Assembly (NCBI RefSeq): GCF_900141845.1
Contig: NZ_FQZB01000014.1
Span: forward strand, 124,001-188,000
Reading direction: 5' to 3'
Source: Clostridium cavendishii DSM 21758
Lineage (GTDB): Bacteria > Bacillota > Clostridia > Clostridiales > Clostridiaceae
DNA: 64,000 nucleotides
Shown here: piece by piece, positions 10,255-18,494 of the stretch
How the letters are laid out: each line of letters starts with the position of its first letter
Numbering within the stretch: the stretch's first letter is position 1
Program-made: the position numbers and the translations under genes
Notes under the pieces: generated by a model
The model's database searches: none
What the model was told of the DNA's origin: nothing
Seen by the model: the letters and a program-made list of their open reading frames with translations, nothing else

Positions 10255-10971
10255 CCATATCTCACCTCCAAATTAATAACCGATATTGGTTTTAAATATG
10301 TATATATTACTTAAGCAAATAAATTTTATGTTAAAATATTAACATCTTCGTAATTAAAATAATTATTGTTTATCTTTTTATTTTACAATATTAGTTAAAT
10401 ATTTTTAAATTTATTCATTTTATATTAACACTCATACATTATATCTTAATTTTTTCACTTAATCAAAGTTACTTCCATATTAACCAATCTATATTTTTAC
10501 TATTTTATATGTTTTTTTCGAATATAATTATAAAAACTTTAGAAATATAGGTTTTATTTAGTCATCAAATATATAAGATTTTATTTCGTAAAATTTTATA
10601 TATTTATATTTTATAAATACAATATTTTTTTGAATTTTTTACCTATTTAACATTAAAAATTGTCGAATTTTTTATATAAATTTAATATAAAATTATTACC
10701 TTAACTGTCAATATAATTAAATATATTGCTTTTTTCGCCAATATAATTATATTCAAAAATGCATTTATGATATTTAATAAAATTAAGTTTAAATTATATA
10801 ACTTTATTTAGCAAACTATTATATCTCAAATAATTGAATTATAAACTCTAAGTTGTTATAATAAATATGCTTATTTAGTTTTTACTTAAGCATATTTATA
10901 CATAAAAAAGTCACATATTCGAATACAAACTTAACTTTAAAACTATTTTATTTAACGCGGGGGTTTAACTT
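10255..10971. other. 717-base divergent intergenic region
   Basis: Extremely AT-rich region between the divergent polysaccharide operon and the ATPase gene; it must hold both promoters but I could not single one out. It contains a 13-bp inverted repeat (10861-10873 with 10887-10899, 13-base loop) about 70 bases before the ATPase start, which could be an operator or a leader hairpin. AATATAATTA occurs three times (10521, 10710, 10740) but that is weak evidence in such sequence. Confidence 0.35.
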
Positions 10972-11568
10972 ATGCCAGTTAGAGTTGCAATACTTGGTGG
11001 ACCAAGATGTGGAAAAACTACTTTAATTCAACAACTTTATGTTGATTTAAAAATAAGAGGATTAAGTGTTGGTGCTGCGACAGAATATAGCACAGAGTAC
11101 TTAAAGGAAAAGGGCATGATTGAAAGTATTGCTGAGCAATACGGTATATATTTAGGACAACTTCGTCTTGAAGAGAGCTTAAATGAATTTGATTACGCTA
11201 TAACTGACTATGCTACTTTTGTACCTTACATATATGGACGCTTTATGCTTGGAAAAAGACATAGAACTCAAAAGGAAATTGAAATACTTAAAGATCTGTA
11301 TCATTTAGCACTTAAGGATCTTCAAAAATACGATCATATCTTTTTTGTGCCTAGAGAATTTGGTTATGAAAAAGATGGCGTTAGATGGCAAGATGAAGAT
11401 ATAGCTAAAGCAGTAGACCAAGCTATATTACAATTCCTTGAAAGTGAACATGTAAACTATACTACTATAACTGGTGCTACTAAGGAAAGATCTGATAAGA
11501 TTATTTCTATTATGGGACTAGCTAAAGAAAAAATCATACCAACTGTAAAAAAGTCTAATAAGCAATAA
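10972..11568 (+). CDS. Small AAA/P-loop ATPase (NadR-kinase-like fold)
   Basis: 198 residues. The Walker A motif is at the very N-terminus, ILGGPRCGKTTLIQQL (residues 7-22). YAITDYATFVPYIYG and the FFVPREFGYEKDGVRWQDED segment resemble the AAA_28/NadR-like nucleoside-kinase group, where a DxD-like acidic loop follows the phosphate-binding loop. Function unknown; a nucleotide kinase or regulatory ATPase is possible. Starts with ATG after an unusually G-rich site (GCGGGGG). It stands alone on the plus strand and shares a bidirectional terminator with the convergent PTS operon. Confidence 0.7.
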   Translation: MPVRVAILGGPRCGKTTLIQQLYVDLKIRGLSVGAATEYSTEYLKEKGMIESIAEQYGIYLGQLRLEESLNEFDYAITDYATFVPYIYGRFMLGKRHRTQKEIEILKDLYHLALKDLQKYDHIFFVPREFGYEKDGVRWQDEDIAKAVDQAILQFLESEHVNYTTITGATKERSDKIISIMGLAKEKIIPTVKKSNKQ

Positions 11569-11572
11569 ACAA

Positions 11573-11610
11573 TCAAACAAGCTATCATAACAGATAGCTT
11601 GTTTGACTAT
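11573..11610. terminator. Bidirectional intrinsic terminator
   Basis: A 14-bp perfect stem (11573-11586 with 11593-11606) with a 6-base loop lies between the convergent ATPase and PTS IIA genes. Both sides carry T-rich or A-rich tracts, so it can stop transcription from both directions. Confidence 0.85.
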
Positions 11611-11611
11611 T

Positions 11612-11929
11612 TTATTTATTTCTTGGATCAATAATCTCGAATATATCTATCAATTCACTAACTAATGATTGTGCAAATACCGCATTAGAATAATGATCTT
11701 CTGAATGCACAACTAAAAAATTTGTATTTTCATCCTTACTATTCATTGCCTCTGATAATAATTCAATATGAATTTTAGATGCACTTTCTAATTTTTTAGA
11801 TGATTGACTTATTAGCGTCCTCGCCTCATTGTAATTTCCTTCTTTAATTTTTTTTAATGAATACATAATATCACTTTTTGCATCTCCTGCTTCTGCTATT
11901 ATTCCAAATACTTTTTCTTCTAATTTCAT
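11612..11929 (-). CDS. PTS lactose/cellobiose-family IIA
   Basis: 105 residues, the usual length of free-standing IIA-Lac/Cel proteins. The phosphorylation motif is VVHSEDHYS with phospho-His at residue 75 and His79 four residues on. It receives phosphate from HPr and passes it to IIB. Last gene of the four-gene operon behind the sigma-54 promoter, 24 bases after the IIC gene. The sugar is probably a beta-glucoside, cellobiose or a chitobiose-type disaccharide, but this cannot be read from sequence. Confidence 0.92.
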   Translation of the reverse strand: MKLEEKVFGIIAEAGDAKSDIMYSLKKIKEGNYNEARTLISQSSKKLESASKIHIELLSEAMNSKDENTNFLVVHSEDHYSNAVFAQSLVSELIDIFEIIDPRNK

Positions 11930-11953
11930 ATCTACAATTAATACCTCTTCTCT

Positions 11954-13243
11954 CTAAAAATCAAAATTGTCATCTTCTAAATCTTTTTTTAATTCTTTTT
12001 CTTTCTTTAATTCTTCTCTTTCCATTACTTTAAAAAATGGATAATATACAAACGTCATTAATATTATACTTGAAAATACTACTACTATTGCCTTCCAATC
12101 TAAAGTCATTATAAAAGCTCCAACCCCTGGTGGTAAAAAACCTGGCGGTTCAGCTACTGGTATTCCTATAATTCTACTAGAGAACATTAAATAATTTATT
12201 CCTCCTAAAATAACAGGTCCAAAAACAAAAGGTATAAACATATATGGATTCATAACTATTGGTGTTCCAAAAATAACTGGTTCATTAATACCAAATATTG
12301 ATGGTATAAATGCCACTTTTCCCATATTACTAAAACTTTTAGCTTTGCTCCTCATCATTAATATTACTAAACCTATAGTAATTCCTGATCCCGTTACTTG
12401 TAATACACTATAATAAAATCCTATTGTAAATATATGAGTTGGTTGACCGCCACTAGCTATAGCTGTAGCATTTTGTGCCATATAACTTGTTGCTATTGGC
12501 ATCCATATACTTGATGTTATTGCAGCTCCATGTAATCCAAAAAACCATAATAACTGTGTTATTAATAGTATAATCATAACTGCTGCAAGGCTATCTAAAC
12601 TATTTATGGCTGGTGCCAAAAAATTCATTATAAGCTTAGGTATAGGCTGCCCCGTTAAATTTTTAGTTACTACAGCTAAAGTATTAAATACTATTACACA
12701 AATTATCATTGGAATTAAATTATTAAAACTTTTGCTTACTATACTTGGTACTTCTTTAGGAAATTTTAAAACCATATTTTTTCTGTTTAATAATCTAATA
12801 ATCTCTACAACTATAAATGCTACCAATATACTTACAAATAAACCTTGAGCATCCAAATATCCACTTTTTATAGCTCCTTCTGAAATATCACCACAAACTA
12901 TAAATTGTGATATTATAGCAGTTATTCCCGCTTCTACTGCACTTAATCCGTATTTTTTAGCTAAGGAATATGCAATAAAAAACGCCGAATATATGGATAT
13001 TATCCCCATAGTAAAATTATTTGGAAATAGGAACACCCCCATATTATTATTCAAAAAACTTTTAAATACACAACTTGGTAGTAAGTTACTTAATGCTATA
13101 AATAAAAGACTTATTGAGCCAACTATTATGATTGGAGTTATACAAATCATACCTTCTTTCATGGCTTGTATATGCACTTGACCTTCTATTTTATTAGCTA
13201 TTGGAACCAACCATTTTTTAAGTTTTTCCTGTATACTATTCAT
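11954..13243 (-). CDS. PTS cellobiose-family IIC permease
   Basis: 429 residues, about ten membrane segments. FWFFGLHGAAITSSIWMP, FGINEPVIFGTPIVMNPYMF and the GAFIMTLDWKA stretch near the end are typical of the Lac/Cel/chitobiose IIC family, including the conserved NEPV(I/L)FG sugar-binding signature. It forms the transport channel that couples uptake to phosphorylation by the separate IIB. The C-terminus ends in an acidic/basic tail. The upstream IIB gene is 85 bases away. Confidence 0.93.
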   Translation of the reverse strand: MNSIQEKLKKWLVPIANKIEGQVHIQAMKEGMICITPIIIVGSISLLFIALSNLLPSCVFKSFLNNNMGVFLFPNNFTMGIISIYSAFFIAYSLAKKYGLSAVEAGITAIISQFIVCGDISEGAIKSGYLDAQGLFVSILVAFIVVEIIRLLNRKNMVLKFPKEVPSIVSKSFNNLIPMIICVIVFNTLAVVTKNLTGQPIPKLIMNFLAPAINSLDSLAAVMIILLITQLLWFFGLHGAAITSSIWMPIATSYMAQNATAIASGGQPTHIFTIGFYYSVLQVTGSGITIGLVILMMRSKAKSFSNMGKVAFIPSIFGINEPVIFGTPIVMNPYMFIPFVFGPVILGGINYLMFSSRIIGIPVAEPPGFLPPGVGAFIMTLDWKAIVVVFSSIILMTFVYYPFFKVMEREELKKEKELKKDLEDDNFDF

Positions 13244-13328
13244 TTGAAGTTCCCCCTTTTAGACATATGATACAAAATAGACGAGTAGATTAGTCTAGTA
13301 TTTTTTTGAATATGCCCTAAATAAAATT

Positions 13329-13655
13329 TTATCTGTTTCTGTATAATTTTATAGCAGTTTTCATAACTGCTACAGCATCCATTCTTCCATAATCTTGAGT
13401 ATTTATAACTTGAACTAATTCAGTGTAAGGTTTAGATATATTCTTTATTTCATCTTCTTTAAATCTTATTTGAGGACCTATTAAAACTACATCTACTTTA
13501 TTACTCTCAAAATAAACTCTTAAATTATCTACTGAAGTAGCTTCTATTTTTATTTCTTTTGTTCTTAACTTTTCATGCTCCTTACAAAACGTTTTCATTT
13601 TTTCCACTAATACACCTGTTGATGCTCCATTTGCACATACTAAAAGAATATTCAT
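13329..13655 (-). CDS. PTS lactose/cellobiose-family IIB
   Basis: 108 residues. The N-terminal phospho-cysteine motif MNILLVCANGASTGVLVEKM has the active Cys at residue 7, and VVLIGPQIRF forms the next conserved strand. It takes phosphate from IIA and gives it to the sugar on IIC. Gene order (RarA-C-like, IIB, IIC, IIA) and the single upstream -24/-12 promoter indicate one transcript. An internal hairpin at 13694-13728 lies just upstream. Confidence 0.92.
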   Translation of the reverse strand: MNILLVCANGASTGVLVEKMKTFCKEHEKLRTKEIKIEATSVDNLRVYFESNKVDVVLIGPQIRFKEDEIKNISKPYTELVQVINTQDYGRMDAVAVMKTAIKLYRNR

Positions 13656-13693
13656 TTCAAAACTCCCTACCTTTTTTAAAATTTATTTATATT

Positions 13694-13728
13694 ATTATGC
13701 TGAAGCTTATTTTAAGCTCCAGCATAAT
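13694..13728. other. Intra-operon hairpin
   Basis: A 16-bp stem with one mismatch (13694-13709 with 13713-13728) and a 3-base loop lies between the first operon gene and the IIB gene. There is no strong T-run on the minus strand, so it may be a processing or stabilising element or a leaky terminator that sets the ratio of the first gene to the PTS genes. Confidence 0.5.
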
Positions 13729-13739
13729 CTATTTTTTAA

Positions 13740-14369
13740 TTACTCCTGCCATGCATTGAACTTAAAAGCTGTCTTTATTGATTTTTCTGGACTGTATACT
13801 TTTAAAATTTCTTCATAACGTTTTTTGTAGTTATTATCTACTTTTAATTGTGGTATCACTTTACTAGCTTCATGTAAGAAATGAAAAGAATCTCTTCCCA
13901 TTTCAATTCCTCTTGCAGTATGTTTATCTAAAGCGACATCCATTATTTCAGGTACTTTTCCCATCGCAAATCCCTTTATTATTATATTTTTTAATAAATC
14001 ACTAGATCTATCCTTTTCACAAGCACAAAGGTACCTTATAGCATGTATAAAATATATGGGTCTATCTCCATCTGCATATTCAAATTGTTTACGCATTTGA
14101 CTTAAATTATTTATTAAAATAGGCGCATTTACATCTCCCATTCCTATATCTTCAACTGTTATAGTTATCAATCTTCTCCATAATTTTTCTTCTAGTTGAG
14201 GTGATGATATATATAATTCATAAGCATATTCACAAGCCTCCTCAACCATTCCCCTTCTTATAGATTTTTGTAGTGATGATATTACTTCATCCGCATTTAA
14301 TCCATTTCTTGTTTTAACCCTTGCCCAAGGATCTGTAGCCAATTTAATTTTTACTGCTTCATCATTCAT
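13740..14369 (-). CDS. Stand-alone RarA/MgsA C-terminal-like protein
   Basis: 209 residues. SLQKSIRRGMVEEACEYAYE followed by LWRRLITITVEDIGMGD closely resembles the helical C-terminal part of RarA/MgsA AAA+ proteins (L.KSIRGSD.DAAL..LAR and R.L...A.EDIG.A). There is no Walker A or B, so the ATPase half is absent. First gene of the sigma-54-driven PTS operon, with a good ribosome site (GGAGGTATAAAT) before ATG. Its role in sugar uptake is unknown; it may act as a scaffold or be a sugar-metabolism adaptor built from a repair fold. Confidence 0.7.
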   Translation of the reverse strand: MNDEAVKIKLATDPWARVKTRNGLNADEVISSLQKSIRRGMVEEACEYAYELYISSPQLEEKLWRRLITITVEDIGMGDVNAPILINNLSQMRKQFEYADGDRPIYFIHAIRYLCACEKDRSSDLLKNIIIKGFAMGKVPEIMDVALDKHTARGIEMGRDSFHFLHEASKVIPQLKVDNNYKKRYEEILKVYSPEKSIKTAFKFNAWQE

Positions 14370-14415
14370 TATTTATACCTCCATAAATTTTATATTTTAG
14401 TTTATACTCTATTTA

Positions 14416-14434
14416 TTAGCAATATTAATGCCAA
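14416..14434 (-). promoter_or_regulatory. Sigma-54 (-24/-12) promoter of the PTS operon
   Basis: The minus strand reads TTGGCATTAATATTGCTAA, matching the RpoN consensus TGGCAC-N5-TTGC with GG and GC exactly ten bases apart. It lies 46 bases before the start of the first PTS-operon gene, and the divergently placed but co-oriented neighbour is a LevR-type sigma-54 activator. Confidence 0.88.
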
Positions 14435-14495
14435 AATCTCTTTATCCCTAAAAAAACAAGTAATAAACTACTTTTTCATAGTAATTAATTGAAAT

Positions 14496-14551
14496 GTGTT
14501 TAAATAAAAAGAAGTGTTTAAATATTTACCTCAAATATTTAAACACTTCTT
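14496..14551. promoter_or_regulatory. Probable LevR-type upstream activator site / terminator hairpin
   Basis: GTGTTTAAATA occurs as two direct copies (14496-14506, 14514-14524) and once inverted (14536-14546). The second and third form a 19-bp perfect inverted repeat (14509-14527 with 14533-14551, 5-base loop). Its centre is about 120 bases upstream of the expected sigma-54 start point, where LevR-type UAS elements sit. It also lies just after the activator gene's stop with T-rich flanks, so it may double as that gene's terminator. Confidence 0.6.
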
Positions 14552-14616
14552 TTATAAATTAAACAGAAACCTTCAATACTAAACTAACTTAAATTTATTC
14601 TTGTTTCTTATAAAAT

Positions 14617-17196
14617 TTAATTCTCCCCCACTATCATCTCATAAATTTTAGAACATTCAATGTTACTAACTTTTATATTATAGTTTTCTTCTAATAAGTT
14701 AATATTTTTCTTTACTATCATAATTTTATCATCAACAATAATCCTATCTTCAGATTCAAATTCTCTTATTTTTCCTACTAACTCGTCAACCATAAATGCT
14801 ATATGCATAGCGAGTCCTATTATTTTATCATAAGTCTTTTTTACCTTTAACTTTTTAAAAGTATCATTTATTATAAATTTTATATCATTAAACACCCTTA
14901 CATAATTAACATATTTCAATGATACTTTTAAGCTTTCAGCTATATCATAATAACCATTACTTATCTTAATTAGATTCTTTAATGTTTCTATAGTCTCTTC
15001 TTTACTTATATCCCCTTTTTGTATATAATCGACATCTTTAAGACAGACATCAAATTCATTTATTAATGCTATTACATTATTATTATCCATTATCTTTTTA
15101 ATACTTAATATTAAATCCCTTCTATCTTTATATGGTAAATACATTATTTCTATATCTTCTATATAACTCAATAGCTTTTTCTTTAAAATATCTCTTATTT
15201 TAAAATCTATATCTTCATCATTTTTATAACCTAATATAATTATATTATTTGTAATGTCTTTAAATAATCCTTCTTTATATGACCTACTATAATTTTGAAT
15301 ATATAATATAGAATTATATATCTCTAATGATGTAAGTCCTATATTAGCTTTCTGTACAGCTTCTATAACAAGTAATGTAGTAACCATAGGTATAGTCCTT
15401 ACATCTGCTCTTGTAAATTTTGTTATCATTTTATCAAATGAGTTAAGCGAACCCATATCTGTAAAAAATACTATATCCTTTTCCTTTTCTAAACAATTTA
15501 TTAAATTCTCAAAGTCTTCAACTATTTCATTGTAGCTTTTATCTAAATTCATATCAAAAGCATATAAATTATCATTATTACCTAATATTTTATTAACAGT
15601 TCTCACCATACTAGTAGCAGTATTATCACCGTGCATAGCAACTATAATATTAACATTCAAATCAATATTATTATCTTCATTCTCTTTATCATCAATTATA
15701 AATAAAGTAATATATGCTACCTCTTCTAATGACACACATATATTATATTCACTTTCTATTATGTTAATTATCCTCAAAGCTGTCTTAAACTTATTTTTAT
15801 TTTCCTGCCTTATTTTATTTACATCTAAATTTATTGCTTTCTCTTTTCCATCTATTATATTTTTTACATATATACTTAAGGAAATAAATTGTGATTCATT
15901 AAAGTTTATATTAAGATCATCCATTATTATATTTTTTATTTCATTACAAACCCTTATAAATTTTTCATCTATAAATAATTTTTCTATAAAAAATTCTTCT
16001 TTTATTTGTTTCTCTACAATATTTATTTTAGAAAAATTATTCTTACTTTCTTTTATTGTAAAAGCTTTTTCTTGTGATGAGGGATAAAAAATATAATAAT
16101 CCAAATTTTTTACAGTTAAAGATTTAAGTTCATTATATTTTTCTCTATAATTATCTTTTAAATCATTCATATTACTATTAAAATGACCTAAAACAATATC
16201 TAAATATTTTTCTTTATTTGTTACATAATTTAAATATGCATTTGCTACTGCCAATTTTATATCGCTTTGTAGCTGCCCCACATTATTTTTACATTCATAA
16301 AGTAAAAATGAATTTATAATTTGACTATGTACTTTTATAGGTACATTTATTCTTGTTGCTTCTGCTCTAAAAAAGTTTTTTATAAGCTCTATTCTTTCTA
16401 CAAAGCTTCTTTTTCTAAGAGGAGGTATTTCTATTTTCATAGGTATTCTTCTATTGAATGTATCTAGTAAACTTGATTGAAAATTTTCTGTTGTTGCTGC
16501 TATTATTAGAACTTGAGACTTTATTTCTCTTGTTGTATTCCCCATCTTTCTAAAAACACCTTTATCTATAAAAGTAAATAGCATTTCTTGCCCTTCTGGA
16601 GGTAATCTATGTATTTCATCTAAAAATAATATCCCACCATTTGCAGCTTCCAACAAACCTATTCTAGAACTTTCCGCTCCAGTATATGCACCTTTCTCCA
16701 CCCCAAATATATTAGCCATTAAAAGTTGAGGATTGTTAGCATAATCTGCACAATTAAAAGTTATAAATGGAGAATTATCCTTTCTAATACATTTGCTTAC
16801 AGAATAATCATACATATACTTAGCTAACATACTTTTTCCAACTCCAGTTTCACCATATATTATAGTATGTAGCCCATATGGCGGGTACAACATTGCTGCT
16901 TTAGCTTTTTCCACAACTTCCTTTAAACTATGAGTTTTTCCTATAAGTGTTGTAAATATATCTTTGTTTTTTTCATTGTTTTTATTGATATCATTATCCT
17001 CTTCTGAAGGAATAAAATATACTGGCCTTGATTTTATTTTTCTTAGCCTACCATCAGCATTTAATTTATTCAAGTAAGAACTAATATTAGATCTATTTAT
17101 ACCTATAATTTCTGCTATTTCTTCAGCTGTCACACCTTGCTTTTTTTCTATATATAACTTTTTTAACAAATCATATATCTTTTCTTTTTGTCCCAC
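14617..17196 (-). CDS. levR: LevR-family sigma-54 activator with PRD and PTS domains
   Basis: 859 residues. Domains in order: N-terminal winged HTH (about 1-60, EEIAEIIGINRSNISSYLNK); AAA+ sigma-54 interaction domain with Walker A GETGVGKS (115-122), the GAYTGA loop that touches sigma-54 (169-174) and Walker B GGILFLDEIH (187-196); a first PRD; an EIIA-mannose-like domain (NIIVAMHGDNTATSMV); an EIIB-like segment; and a second PRD at the C-terminus (LAMHIAFMVDEL). PTS phosphorylation of PRD histidines tunes such regulators. It should activate the adjacent -24/-12 promoter. The symbol marks family only; the target PTS is Lac/Cel type, as in clostridial CelR. Confidence 0.9.
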   Translation of the reverse strand: MGQKEKIYDLLKKLYIEKKQGVTAEEIAEIIGINRSNISSYLNKLNADGRLRKIKSRPVYFIPSEEDNDINKNNEKNKDIFTTLIGKTHSLKEVVEKAKAAMLYPPYGLHTIIYGETGVGKSMLAKYMYDYSVSKCIRKDNSPFITFNCADYANNPQLLMANIFGVEKGAYTGAESSRIGLLEAANGGILFLDEIHRLPPEGQEMLFTFIDKGVFRKMGNTTREIKSQVLIIAATTENFQSSLLDTFNRRIPMKIEIPPLRKRSFVERIELIKNFFRAEATRINVPIKVHSQIINSFLLYECKNNVGQLQSDIKLAVANAYLNYVTNKEKYLDIVLGHFNSNMNDLKDNYREKYNELKSLTVKNLDYYIFYPSSQEKAFTIKESKNNFSKINIVEKQIKEEFFIEKLFIDEKFIRVCNEIKNIIMDDLNINFNESQFISLSIYVKNIIDGKEKAINLDVNKIRQENKNKFKTALRIINIIESEYNICVSLEEVAYITLFIIDDKENEDNNIDLNVNIIVAMHGDNTATSMVRTVNKILGNNDNLYAFDMNLDKSYNEIVEDFENLINCLEKEKDIVFFTDMGSLNSFDKMITKFTRADVRTIPMVTTLLVIEAVQKANIGLTSLEIYNSILYIQNYSRSYKEGLFKDITNNIIILGYKNDEDIDFKIRDILKKKLLSYIEDIEIMYLPYKDRRDLILSIKKIMDNNNVIALINEFDVCLKDVDYIQKGDISKEETIETLKNLIKISNGYYDIAESLKVSLKYVNYVRVFNDIKFIINDTFKKLKVKKTYDKIIGLAMHIAFMVDELVGKIREFESEDRIIVDDKIMIVKKNINLLEENYNIKVSNIECSKIYEMIVGEN

Positions 17197-17300
17197 TACA
17201 ATTCATTCCTTTATTTATGTATTTTCCCCATTATTATTTTTATCATTCAATTCAAAACAACTTTATATTTTAAAATATAATAATCATACATAAAATGAAT

Positions 17301-17349
17301 AGTATAATGCATTGATAAGTAAAAAATTTAAATTTCAATGCATTATACT
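17301..17349. terminator. Inverted repeat after the Cof phosphatase gene
   Basis: A 15-bp perfect inverted repeat (17301-17315 with 17335-17349) encloses an AT-only 19-base loop that is itself partly palindromic. It lies between the phosphatase stop and the levR-like start, so it may terminate the phosphatase transcript or act as an operator for the activator gene. No clean T-run follows on the minus strand. Confidence 0.5.
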
Positions 17350-17386
17350 TAAGTTCTATCCTAGTATATCTATTTTTCTAAATCCA

Positions 17387-18196
17387 TTAACTTGCTATTA
17401 CAAACTTTTCTATAACATAAGCTACGCCATCTTCTTCATTTGTTTTTGTTATATAATCAGCTATTTCTTTTATTTCTTCAAAAGCATTTCCCATAGCTAC
17501 TCCAAGACCTGCAAATTGTATCATATGAAGATCATTTCCAGCATCCCCTATACATATTACTTGTTCATTTGTAAGTCCTAAGTGATTTGCTAAAGCTCTT
17601 ACTCCTTCTCCCTTGTTTGCTCTTTTATCTAAAAACTCTAGGAAATATGGAGCACTTTTTACCACTGTATACTTTTCATATACTTCTTTAGGTAATTTAG
17701 CTATTGCTGCTTCTAATATTTCTGGTTCATCTATAATCATTATTTTTATCATTTCTGCTTCATTATCTATACTTTCAAATTCTCTTTCTAAAACAGAAAC
17801 TCCATTTATTGTAGATTCTACCCCTGTATATTTGTTCATTTTTGGAGTTATAAGTCCTTGTTCAGTTGAAAAAGCATGAATATTAACCCCTAACTCTTTA
17901 CTTAAATTATGAAGATAATGTAAATCGCTACCTTTTAATACCGTTCTTGATATTATTTCTTTCGTAGCTGTATTTTGAACTACTGCTCCATTGTAACTCA
18001 ATACGTAATCTTCTTCACTTATTAAATCTAATTCATTTAAATATCTATTTAAACCTTCTATTGGTCTTCCTGATGCTAAAACAACTTTTACGCCTTTTGC
18101 TCTTGCTTTATTTATAGCTTTTACAGTTGCTTCTGATATTGTTTTATCTTCCTTTAAAAGAGTACCATCCATATCTACGGCTATTAACTTATACAT
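17387..18196 (-). CDS. Cof-type HAD-IIB phosphatase
   Basis: 269 residues, standard length. HAD motif I DMDGTLLKEDKTIS (nucleophile Asp8), motif II ASGRP, and motifs III/IV in EQVICIGDAGNDLHMIQFAGLGVAMGNA. Cof/YidA-type cytosolic enzymes dephosphorylate sugar phosphates, flavin nucleotides or related metabolites. Being next to a PTS it could act on a sugar phosphate, but it reads as a separate transcript and many paralogues exist in clostridia (another is at 48831). The ribosome site is GGGGGAT before ATG. Confidence 0.9.
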   Translation of the reverse strand: MYKLIAVDMDGTLLKEDKTISEATVKAINKARAKGVKVVLASGRPIEGLNRYLNELDLISEEDYVLSYNGAVVQNTATKEIISRTVLKGSDLHYLHNLSKELGVNIHAFSTEQGLITPKMNKYTGVESTINGVSVLEREFESIDNEAEMIKIMIIDEPEILEAAIAKLPKEVYEKYTVVKSAPYFLEFLDKRANKGEGVRALANHLGLTNEQVICIGDAGNDLHMIQFAGLGVAMGNAFEEIKEIADYITKTNEEDGVAYVIEKFVIAS

Positions 18197-18494
18197 ATTT
18201 ATCCCCCACTTTTAAATTTTAAATATTAGGCTTGAAATCTCTTCTAAAGACATAACTATAACAGTTTCAAATTTCAATCCTTACTTATTATTATATCATT
18301 ACTTGTCCATAGAAACTTTTGGTAAAATGCACCTTTAAAATCACTACCTTCGTAAATATATACTCTTCATCGTTTTCAACTTTTATATTCTTATACTTTT
18401 GAAAAATTTGGTTAATGAGGATAATCTTATTTCTTCACTTTTTTATCTTATAGAAAATTCAAAAAATTGTTTTATTATGTTTTTTAATAAGTTC

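Noticed and set aside
10501..10760. Three AATATAATTA copies as operator sites
   Set aside because: Such matches are expected by chance in sequence this rich in A and T.
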